Shown here: in pieces, positions 55,706-64,000 of the stretch | Layout: each line of letters starts with the position of its first letter | How positions within the stretch are numbered: the first letter of the stretch is position 1 | NCBI GenBank assembly: GCA_018907035.1 | Contig: JACCIC010000004.1 | Coordinates: 3,404,001 to 3,468,000 of the forward strand | Direction: 5' to 3' | Source: Sycobia sp. Sy_11 | Lineage: Eukaryota; Arthropoda; Insecta; Hymenoptera; Epichrysomallidae | DNA: 64,000 bases | Notes under the pieces: generated by a model | Told to the model about the DNA's origin: nothing | Database searches by the model: none | Seen by the model: the letters and a program-made list of their open reading frames with translations, nothing else | Translations under genes and position numbers: made by a program

Positions 55706-55939
55706 TTATCGCTCGATGGTACGTCCGCCTTGCCGGCCCGCGGCGGTGATAGTCAAGCCGCGGGAGTCGGTGGGGGTTCAATTGCGGGCGACAACGGTCG
55801 ACCGGCTAGTTGGCGACAAGGCAGCGGTGCAGAAGGCACCATCTGGCGCGGACGCACAGGTACACGTAGCATATTATTTAATTCCTGCTCTGCGACAAGC
55901 AGGTTGCGCTGCGCCCGGGTTAATTGTCTTCGGAACATA

Positions 55940-56457
55940 CCGGTAAGTAATCGAAGAATTATAAATTTTCACCGTTGGTGTTTAGACCCCGATTATTTGA
56001 TCAGGACTGATCATGTTAATTAAATTTATTTTTTCCGATAATTTTAATTTAACCTTCCGGGGTTAATTTAGCTATTTTCCCTTGGAGGGTATTGACCTTT
56101 AATATATATCGTTTATTCTTGTGTATATAAGCATGGTATGAATATACACCTTCACCGATTTCGATATTGAAATATTAATTTGTCTGGCTTTATATTATTT
56201 TTCGGTAGTATAATAATTTCGCATATCGATATAAAATAAATATATTATCGAGAAATATGTAAGAGAGAAAAAGAAAAAGAATACGTAGTTAAATAAAAAT
56301 AAAAAATAATAAAAAATAAGATTTTAAATTTTTCTCTTTTCTTCTTAGTTTTATTCGCTCAGACCTTCCGACTCGGTGACGCTGTAGACGCCTTCGTCAT
56401 CCAGCCTGGCGATAACCCTTCTCTACGCTCTTCGTCGTACCGCCTATTCTCTCGACG
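55940..56457. other. no gene recognised
   Basis: AT-rich to 56340. 56345-56460 is more even in composition and may be coding on the minus strand (RRYDEERREG) but is too short to assign. Confidence 0.4.
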
Positions 56458-56800
56458 TCATACCTGCGCTGTTGGACTTCTATTATGAAATAGATTTCTA
56501 TGGCCAATTTTAATTATTTCGAACATGCTAAAAATGATATCTACAAGTTGTCCAGGTATTATGGCGAAATTACTAATCCGCGTTTTATTTTTGCAGCTAT
56601 TTTTCACTTCAAGGGTGTATGCGGACATGATGCTCACTGGATCGGCTGTGTATAGTGAGTCTCGGTTTAGATGAAGCACTGTTTCTCTATAAACACGTCA
56701 AGTGCCTCTTCTTTCTAAAATTCTGCCGATTTCTGCAGACGCTGTGGTTATCAGTACCCCAGTGTTAATAAGGGCATGGAATTGTAACCCATAACATATT
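56458..56800 (-). pseudogene. decayed retropepsin-like protease
   Basis: ALINTGVLITTASAEIGRIL matches the active-site region, with Asn in place of the catalytic Asp of D-T/S-G. After a stop, FAIIPGQLVDIIFSMFEIIK matches the second conserved motif (IIPxLxxDIIxGxDFL). The frame ends at 56458. It lies after integrase in the reading direction, the reverse of the order within one gypsy element, so it may belong to a second, adjacent copy. Confidence 0.5.
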
Positions 56801-56894
56801 GATAGGAACACTGATTGCCATGAATCATTGATGGAGCTCTGCTCGTCCAGGTGCTGCGTGTTGACTGAACCCGTGGGCCTCTGGTCGGCCCTTA

Positions 56895-57990
56895 TATAGC
56901 GAATTCAGGGTGGTATATCTTCTAGATAATTGTATTTTTCGCGTAAATCTTTAATGTGAATATGTTTACTAATCTTTCCTTTATTATCATTGAGATCGAA
57001 GATAACCGGCGATATCTTTTTGGAGACTTTGTAAACCCAAATATTTTGTAACTAATTTTGAGTTAAACGCGTCGATTTTATTAGATAATTAGTACGAGCG
57101 TTTATACACTAAGTCGCCAACTTCAGGGCTCTATTTTCGTCGCTTTAAGTCACAGTATAGTTTCTGTTTTTGAAAATTTCTCTCTAATTGACTTTGTACG
57201 AGTTCTATTGTCTCATGTAATGTTTTGATACGGTGTTCGGCGGTAATATTAGAATTTTGACCGTATAATTGAAAAAGATATCCGGTCGCTCTTAATTCAC
57301 GTCCAAAATTTAAATATGCAGGTGTAAAACCTGTCGTTTCGGAAGCGGCTGTATTATGTGCGAATTGTAACTCGTATAAGTAATAGTTGCATTTTTTGTG
57401 GTTTTCTCTATATTTTGAGAAATCATGGTTTTTATTACTTTGTTCGCTCGCTCCACGGGATTATACTGTGGCGTATAGGGTGGTGTTTTTCGTTGATAAA
57501 TTCTAACTTTTTTCAATATATCGGTAAGTTCTTTCGAGACGAATTGTCTCCCGTTATCGGAGATAATAATTTTCGGACATACGAACGAAACGCTACGAAA
57601 CGTAGCGTGATCTGTTGTTTGACCGCTTGAGTTATTGCCTCGACTGTAGCGTTTCGCAGTGGCTTTAACTCTAACCACTTTGTGAATTTATCCTGCATCA
57701 CAATTAGCCAGATATTTAATTTTGTCGATCTCGGAAGTGGTCCGATGAGATCTACTGTCACAATATCCCATGGTTGTTCAACTAGAGCCGGTTGGTGCTG
57801 GTTGTTGCGATTTAAATTTTTGGCAGTTCTCGTAATTTCTCTCATATTTAGCTGTCACACGGAGCATTCCAGGCTATTAGTAACTCTTGAAGAGTTTTAC
57901 TCGTGTTTTTGTGATTCCCAGGTGTCCGGCAGTCGGATGGTCGTGTATTTCGTTTAGAACTCTATTTCGTTCAGATTAGGTACACAAATT
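56895..57990 (-). pseudogene. Ty3/gypsy integrase, broken
   Basis: On the minus strand: VLNEIHDHPTAGHLGITKTR (zinc finger HH half, about 57960-57900); QPWDIVTVDLIGPLPRSTK with the first Asp; KFTKWLELKPLRNATVEAI; a frameshift near 57580; then PKIIISDNGRQFVS with the second Asp; PPYTPQYNPVERANKVIK with the Glu; and the C-terminal part (FGRELRATGYLFQ, RRKIEPEVGDLVYKRS, HIHIKDLREKYN) to about 56900. The D,D,E residues are present, but frameshifts and stops inactivate it. RT and RNase H are not seen upstream (to the right), where a mariner now sits. Confidence 0.85.
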
Positions 57991-58064
57991 TTCCACTGTA
58001 TATTTTCGCTGGTATCATTAAAATCTAAAGTATGTAAAATATGTTTTCGCGACCAATTTGTTCT

Positions 58065-58118
58065 CGGTCAAAAATTAGTTTAAATGATTCCTAAGAATGT
58101 ACTCTAAAGCATAGTGAT
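58065..58118. repeat. 54-bp dispersed repeat, second copy
   Basis: Same orientation as 51946-51999 and about 80% identical by eye. It abuts the mariner that starts near 58122. Confidence 0.7.
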
Positions 58119-58121
58119 ATC

Positions 58122-59404
58122 TCAACAATACAAATATCTCCCTTCCGCCTTTTTGTCTTATGAATTTCGCGGCAATGTACAAAACGCTACAGAATTCGTA
58201 TCTGGCAATACTATAGATCATTTGAAAGGTCTTGATATAACGTACAAAACGACGCTATGCATGATTAGTTTGGATATTGCGTTCAAAGTTTATAGACATG
58301 TAAACATGGAGTTCACTTACGCCGAAATTCGCGCTATTTTAAAGTTTTCCTTCGTCAAAGGCAAATCCGCTAGAGAAACGTTCCGTGAGATTAATGGTGT
58401 TTTGGGAGATGGCACGCTATCACTTCGAACCGCAGAGGAATGGTTTCGACGATTCAGAGCCGGGGAAAACGACACCATGGACAAGCTAGCCGGCGGAAGA
58501 CCTGTGATGGCGAATACCGATCAAATCATGAAATTTATCGAGTTAGGCCGGCATGTGGCATCTCGTGACATCGCTCAAGAGATTAGAGTTAGTCACCAAA
58601 CCATTTTAAACCATCTGCAGAAGGCTGGGTACAAAAACATGTTGATGTTTGGGTACCGCATGATTTGACGCAAAATTTGACCGAATCAACGCCTGCGATG
58701 TGCTGCTGAAACGGAACGAACTCGACCCATTTTTGAAGCGGATAGTGACTGTCGACGAAAAATGGATTACATGCGACAATATCAAGAGAAAACGGTCGTG
58801 GTTCAAGGCTGGTGGACCGTTCCAAACAGTGGCGAAGTCGGGATTGACAGCCAGGAAGGTTTTGTTGTGTGTTTGGTGGAATTAGAAGGGAATCATCCAT
58901 TATGAGCTGCTCTCATATGGCCAGACGCTTATTTCTACCATCTACTGTGAACAACTGGATCGCTTGAAGCAGACTATCGACCAGAAGCGTCCACAATTGG
59001 CCAACAGGAAGGGTATAGTTTTCCGGCAGGACAACGCCAGACCACACACTTCGTTGATGACTCGTCAGAAGCTACGGGAGTTCGGATGGGAGGTTTTATC
59101 GCATCCACCATATAGCCCGGACATAGCGCCAAGTGATCAACACCTGTTACTGTCCATGTCGAACGCCCTGGATGGTGTAAAGTTGGACTCAAAAGAGGCT
59201 TGTGAAAAGTGGCTGTCAGATTTCTTCGCAAAGAAGGAAAGGGGTTTCTACGAGAGGGGTATTATGAAGTTGCCGTGTAGATGGAAACAGATTATCGAAC
59301 AAAACGGCACATATTTGAAGTAAATCCGACCACTGTTAATCCGAACACTTTTTATAAAGCATTGAATGAAGAGCAAAACAGCGGAAGGGAGATATTTGAC
59401 AACC
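58122..59404 (+). mobile_element. mariner element, defective
   Basis: Terminal inverted repeats share CAAATATCTCCCTTCCGC and a T-rich continuation. TA follows the right end (59405-59406). The outermost bases of the left end are altered, so the left limit is approximate. The terminal repeats and protein differ from those of the other mariners in the window. Confidence 0.88.
58306..59323 (+). pseudogene. mariner transposase with one frameshift and one stop
   Basis: ATG 58306 (MEFTYAEIRAILKFSFVKG). HTH segments SARETFREINGVLGD and SRDIAQEIRVSHQTILNHL come first. A frameshift occurs near 58640, where WVPHDL should continue. The catalytic core then reads on in another frame: TVDEKWITCDN (first Asp), LLCVWWN followed by TAG at 58883, GIIHYELLSYGQTL, FRQDNARPHTS (second Asp) and YSPDIAPSDQHLL (third Asp, spacing as in DD34D). 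The C-terminus is RWKQIIEQNGTYLK. All three Asp are kept but the protein is broken twice. Confidence 0.92.
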
Positions 59405-60113
59405 TAATGTGTATGTTTTAGTTATATGTGTATGAATAGTCGATTATAATGTATGACAAATGACTGACCGATGTAAAGCGTTACATGTGCAATAGAGTAA
59501 TATATGTACGTAATATAAATTAACATTTAAAAGTAATTATTGTATTTGAAATTTGTTTAATAATTTTTATAATTTGTTTATCAATAGCCTTTGATAAGGT
59601 CTGTTGCTGAAATGGTGGATATATTGGACATATAAATAATGCCCTTATTATCTTTGATTTGATCAAGAAATATTTACAATAAGCTACCGTTGAATTAATT
59701 TTTTTATAATTAATACGTCAATGCATTAGTTCCTCTGCACACACACTGTAATTCGTAGTATTCTTACTTTTACTATCTAAATAGTCAAAGAGTGCAAATT
59801 TAAAGTATTGTAAAACATAACTATGGTCAAATATACGACAGGGAGACCAGCCAACAATATTTATTTTACCCTTCTTTAGCAGGGTATGCAATTCAGGTGT
59901 TAATTGTAGAACGTAAGAACGAAATTGTTTGATTAAAAGAAGCACTCTGTACCAACATACTAAGCTGCCTAGTATATACAGACTTTAATAGAATTTTTTG
60001 TTTTTTTTCTTAAAAGAAGATTCTGAAATAAAAAATGTATAAAAAGATTCTTATCAAAGAATTATCTCGGACGAAGCCCAGACGGAGTATGCTTGTATAC
60101 ATATAAATGTTTC
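59405..60113. other. AT-rich, no gene seen
   Basis: Nothing recognised between the mariner and the fold-back element. Confidence 0.6.
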
Positions 60114-60770
60114 AATACGGCTTCTACGGAGAAATATTGTATTTTTGTGTACGGGCGACTGAGTACGATATCCCGGTGCCTCAGGACGATTGCTACTGGG
60201 AGTTGTGTGTTGGGGAGATAGAATACGATGTTCAGGTATCCAGGGACGACTTTTACGGAGAGTTTGAGTGTTTGAATGATAGATTGCGAATCTTTTCATA
60301 AAAGTCGTCCCGCTATACGAAAATCCCCGTAGAAGTCATCCCGACCTGTCTGGACATTATTTTCCACCAACTAAATACAATATTCCCAGTAGAAGTCGTT
60401 CAAAACATCTATACATGGTATTCTAACATACGAACACGAATCTCCCTGCAGAAGTCTACCCGACATACCTGAACATCGTTTCCTACAAACTAAACACGAT
60501 ACGCCTCATATGAATTTCCAGAGCCACATGGACATCGTATTTTACCGTCCGATCATGAAAGTGTGCGTAGAAGATGTCCCGAGGAAACTAGATATTGGTT
60601 CCTAACGAACAAACACAATACTCTCCATAGAAGTTATTCGGAAACACTTGAACATCGCACTCTATCACCCGAACACAAAACTCTCAGTAGAAATCGTCCT
60701 ACTGCACCGGTATCTCGTATTCAGCTGCCCCTACATAACAATACAATATTTCTCCGTAGAAGCTGTATTT
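60114..60770. repeat. fold-back element of ~60-bp units, copy 2 (best preserved)
   Basis: The ends are inverted repeats: AATACGGCTTCTACGG...AAATATTGTATT at 60114 and its reverse complement ending AGAAGCTGTATT at 60770. From the left, plus-oriented units (GAATACGATGTTCAGGTAT near 60221) switch near 60300 to minus-oriented ones (CTGGACATTATTTTCC, CTGAACATCGTTTCC, ATGGACATCGTATTTTACCG and so on). The minus units lie near 60338, 60398, 60460, 60520, 60587, 60646 and 60706, about 60 bp apart. The arms are unequal (2-3 units against 7). No coding capacity is seen. Confidence 0.8.
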
Positions 60771-60789
60771 AAAAAAAAATATATATATA

Positions 60790-60836
<47 letters not shown>

Positions 60837-61710
60837 TTGTAAAGTGGCATAATATACACGTTAATAGTATAACGCGAAATAACCCTTCAATGCATCAAGG
60901 TTTCAAGTCTCGACCGTTAAAATAAAATTTATAATTCTACATAATAAATGCTTGAATATTATTCCCGAGAAATTGAGAAGTCGATCACAGAAGATGACAA
61001 ATTTCTGCGAAAAGCATCGGCCCGACGCGCCAAATATAAACATGCAGTAGGCAGGATGGCCGGCGCTCGGCCTCCGAAGAAGGAGAGCAAAACAGAGAGA
61101 AGAAGAACTTCGTCCGCGGCGTAAGCAAGTGGTGCCGAGCTAGAAGATGAAGAAGGCATACGGAGACGGCGATCACATACGTCACGTGCGGTTGTATCGA
61201 CGCCCGCCGCTGCGGCCACGATATCTTTAGGTAGAATAGAATCGACGTAGTGGAGGGTCGCGAGCTGCCGAAAAAGGTGTTAGGTTCAAGAGAACACGCG
61301 AGCCCGTCCCTTTTGCGCTTAACCACCTGCCAGTATGAACGTACAAAAAGAGGACCTCTCCTGCAGTGGGCCGAACTTCGTTTAAAGAAAGGGTGAGTAC
61401 GGCGACTGCCGCTTTATTAAATTCGGTGTTGATAGGCGATGTGCGGGACACGTATAGTTAGTACAAATGCTGTTTGCATTTATTGTTGCGGGCTTAAATA
61501 AAGGTATTGAAGAAGCACTGTCCTTCTATCCGGGATTTATGGATTAGACTCGTCGATCCGATCAGTGCGGGAGATCGGCGCGGAAGGACGTTTAGCAGCG
61601 ATTGAATCACGGAAGTCTTAGAATAGGCGGCGATATCGGGTCACGTGTGCTCATTCGGAGAGACTAACGCGGGGTAGTCGCGTTTGTCCTGGAATTGCGA
61701 ATCGAATCGT
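60771..61710. other. (TA)n at 60792-60833, then GC-rising DNA without a gene
   Basis: From 61000 the DNA is more GC-rich. TTCAAGAGAACAC near 61287 is the reverse complement of GTGTTCTCTTGAA at 61709. AATAAA occurs at 61496. It may be an LTR or leader, not assigned. Confidence 0.4.
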
Positions 61711-61830
61711 GTTCTCTTGAAGGAGAACGGGAGCGGTTATCTGTAGCGCTGCTACCTATAACTTAGGTTCTCGTCCCGTTTTCCTGAAAGAGAACGGGAG
61801 CGGCTACCGATACAGCGGCTACCTGCAGGG
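61711..61830. repeat. 67-bp tandem repeat forming hairpins
   Basis: Unit 1 at 61711 forms GTTCTC-TTGAAG-GAGAAC. Unit 2 forms CCCGTTTTC-CTGAAA-GAGAACGGG (61775-61798, one G.T pair). Unit 1 also has the nested hairpin GTTAT, CT, GTAGC, GCT, GCTAC, CT, ATAAC (61736-61762), perfectly paired. Confidence 0.75.
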
Positions 61831-61892
61831 GGCACGGAATCGGGCGTCACCTGGTCTGGATGGCCTGAAGAATAGCGACGGGCGAATCCCCC

Positions 61893-61994
61893 GTGGCTCG
61901 ACCGGGGCGCTGCCCGGGCAGTTTCCTAGCGCTAAGGGCTGATGTGGCTCGACCGGGGCGCTGCCCGGGCAGTTTCCTAGCGCTAAGGGCTGAT
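61893..61994. repeat. 51-bp exact tandem duplication
   Basis: GTGGCTCGACCGGGGCGCTG starts at 61893 and again at 61944, and a third partial copy (GTGGC) at 61995. Each unit holds the palindromes CTGCCCGGGCAG and TAGCGCTA. The period is a multiple of three, but no protein is recognised. Confidence 0.92.
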
Positions 61995-61998
61995 GTGG

Positions 61999-62540
61999 CC
62001 CGGCAGATCAGCGGTCTCGGACGCGTTACCACAGTCGTGAGCAGGTGTCCCGGATACCGCCAACAGAGACTCCCGTCTTTACCTCTTTTTATTAACTTTA
62101 AGTAGGATATAAGGGCGTAGATTTGGGAAGCGATAACGAATATGGCGCGAGACTCGAGCCTGACGGCGAGGCATGAAAGCAGGTATTGTTAGAGGGCTAC
62201 CTGATGTATAGGCTACTGGAATCACAGGCTAACGAATGTAAAAACTACCGAATGTGTAGGTTACCGACTATATAGTAATAAACATCGTTATTTTGAAATA
62301 AAGCGTCGTATTGTATAGTTATACACCTCGAACCCTCTTCGTACCTTTATTTAGCTAGCCAAGGTAATTTGAGAGAGTGAACGCGACTCACAATAGAAAG
62401 AGGTTTAGATCCCGACGCGTAAGCGTCTGGCGCCTAGGTATTAAGGTAAGGAAATAACCCCGTCGACCTTCTGGAGCCTTGCAGCGTTCTACTGTTCGGT
62501 TGTGGCCAGACCGGTCAAGGAAACCCGGTATAGTATATTA
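61999..62540. other. no gene recognised
   Basis: GC-mixed. TCTGGCGCCTAGGTATTAAG at 62427-62446 has a TGGCGCC core, as in primer-binding sites, but no LTR edge is demonstrable. Confidence 0.4.
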
Positions 62541-62840
62541 AATACGGCTTCTATGGGTAAAATTGTACTTTCGAGTTCGCGTGGTAGAAAAAAATGTCCA
62601 AATGTCTCGAGACGACGTTTACGGAGAGTATCATGTTCGAACGATTGAATATGTCGGGATGACTTCTATAGAGAGTTCTGTATTATGGACTAGAATACGA
62701 TGTCCAGGTAGCTCTGGACGACTTTTACTGGGAGTGTGTGTGTTCGAATGATAGAATATGAACCTCTTCATAGAAGTCTCTTAAACATTAAACATCTGGG
62801 CATCGTGTTCTAATACCCCAACATGAATCTCCCTATAACT
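62541..62840. repeat. fold-back element of ~60-bp units, copy 3 (truncated)
   Basis: It starts with the family end AATACGGCTTCTATGGG at 62541, then plus-oriented units (GAATACGATGTCCAGGTAGC near 62695) and a short minus-oriented part (GGGCATCGTGTTCTAATACC near 62798). The right end is lost. Confidence 0.7.
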
Positions 62841-62949
62841 CAAGTAAATTAAAAAACCCAGCATGCTGCTTTATATACCCCATCCCGACTCCAAATTTAT
62901 TGGTATAACAATTATAGGACCCCCATCTTCTTAACTTAAATGCGAAATA

Positions 62950-63458
62950 CAAATTTTTTATTAATAATTTGCTTGACTCTAACATTAAATTTAAATTTTT
63001 GGGATTCTTCAAAATATGAATATTTTCAAGTTTCTCTTTTATATTTATTTTTATTACCTTGATCTAAAATATTTACATTTTCAAAATCGAATGAACGTAA
63101 CAAATTTCAACTATGTTCTTTTAGCCCGGATGTACCATTCATGCTTCGTAAGCTATACTGATACTCATATATTCTTTCTTTTAGATATCTTCCCGTTTGT
63201 CCAAAATAATATTTGTTACAATCTTTACAAATTATTTTGTATACCATTCTTGCTTCCAAACATTTATCATCTATATCTTTACAATTATTAAATAGTTTTC
63301 TTATATTATTATTGTTGTTTCTAAAGTAAACTTAAATATTATGCTTTTTGAATGCACTTCTAATTCTTTCCGATAACCTTTTTACATATGGTAATACCAC
63401 GATTTTTTTATTATTCTCCTTTTCCAGATTACGTTCTCTAATGTTATTATAAATCTAA

Positions 63459-63534
<76 letters not shown>

Positions 63535-63725
63535 CATTTTATCTATTGGATAATCATTGTTAATGAATATCTCTTTAACTAATTATAAATTATCTTTTTT
63601 AAAATCTTTGTGTGACAATTTGATTGCTCTGTTGATGAGTCCCTTTACAGTACCGATATTGTTTCCGAATAAATGGTGTGAGTTAAAATTTAATAACGTA
63701 CTTGACCATGTAGGTTTTCTGTACT
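62950..63725 (-). pseudogene. Penelope-like element fragment: RT end and GIY-YIG endonuclease
   Basis: On the minus strand, about 63720-63540 reads NSHHLFGNNIGTVKGLINRA, IKLSHKDFKKDNL and INNDYPIDKMI, matching the end of Penelope RT. A GA/CT microsatellite follows (63462-63529). Then comes VVLPYVKRLSERIRSAFKKH, and VYKIICKDCNKYYFGQTGRY with LKERIYEY, the GIY-YIG endonuclease with its CxxC (here CKDC), and after a stop FDFENVNILDQGN and a tail to about 62950. Penelope elements use this endonuclease with RT for target-primed insertion. Stops and frame changes make the copy dead. The main RT domain is missing or outside the window. Confidence 0.85.
63462..63529. repeat. (CT)n microsatellite inside the Penelope fragment
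   Basis: 34 CT units, uninterrupted, between the RT and GIY-YIG parts of the element. Confidence 0.95.
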
Positions 63726-64000
63726 AATTTAATTTTACTGGATCTACTTAAGAAAGAGTTTACACTTGTAAGACTAATAAGTTTTCTGACAATCGTATGT
63801 AATGGGTGACAACTGCATTAGATCTATCGATCATCGGGAATAATATAAGAACTATGTAAAGTAATTAACTGCCATCTCCGTATAATTATTATATATGACC
63901 ATAAATTCTATAATTATATCTGACCTAGAACGGTGAGAAAGGGATCAATGTTAAATTAATAAAAACTGAAATTTTTGTAAATTATTGTAAAGTTTTGTAA
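63726..64000. other. AT-rich, nothing recognised
   Basis: No domain or repeat seen up to the window edge. Confidence 0.5.

Noticed and set aside
61893..62032. Minus-strand frame with repeated SALSARKLPGQRPGRAT
   Set aside because: It arises from the exact 51-bp duplication, whose period is a multiple of three. There is no extended frame or domain.
62427..62446. Second primer-binding-site-like sequence (TGGCGCCTAGG)
   Set aside because: No LTR terminus precedes it and no element follows, so the match of seven bases is not enough.

Overview
The window looks like insect nuclear DNA, most likely from a hymenopteran such as an ant (inference). It is AT-rich and intron-bearing, full of microsatellites, and dominated by transposable elements of insect type: Mos1-like mariners, Ty3/gypsy, copia, an R1-clade LINE and Penelope. 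I see one host gene that I can name, a partial ATF-2 (exons 47127-50160, + strand). I see no rRNA, no functional tRNA, no CRISPR and no bacterial features.

Layout. 0.7-1.3 kb: a fold-back repeat made of ~60-bp units. 1.6-3.7 kb: two mariner remnants. 5.3-6.8 kb: a badly decayed gypsy (+). 8-14.5 kb: a gypsy on the minus strand (Gag, PR, RT, RNase H) whose integrase core has been cut out and which carries an extra zinc-knuckle ORF after pol. 14.5-17.8 kb: AT-rich DNA. 18.05-19.2 kb: a GC-rich minus-strand LTR with a primer-binding site. 21.7-23.0 kb: a Mos1-like mariner with an intact 345-codon transposase. 24-25.2 kb: a GC-rich, hairpin-rich block ending in a textbook histone-type 3' stem-loop with no recognisable histone gene. 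26975-37775: a copia element with 262-bp LTRs, a very long leader and a second mariner copy inserted in that leader. 38.3-39.5 kb: another dead mariner.

39.7-41.3 kb is the most unusual part. It is a series of hairpins in which the loop is constant (13 nt, CGCTCAACNCGCC type) while the stems differ from module to module yet stay complementary. Part of it is tandemly duplicated with a period of ~683 bp. A second array with the same logic but a different loop lies at 54.1-54.3 kb. 41.7-46.4 kb: a nearly intact R1-clade LINE inserted in an AC microsatellite. 47.1-50.2 kb: ATF-2 5' exons. 55.4-58 kb: gypsy fragments (minus). 58.1-59.4 kb: a dead mariner. 60.1-60.8 and 62.5-62.8 kb: further fold-back elements. 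61.7-62 kb: GC-rich tandem hairpins. 63-63.7 kb: a Penelope fragment with a GIY-YIG domain (minus).

The genes do not form a pathway. Most are autonomous or dead mobile elements nested around one regulatory gene. Domain calls rest on reading motifs by eye. No database search or folding program was run.
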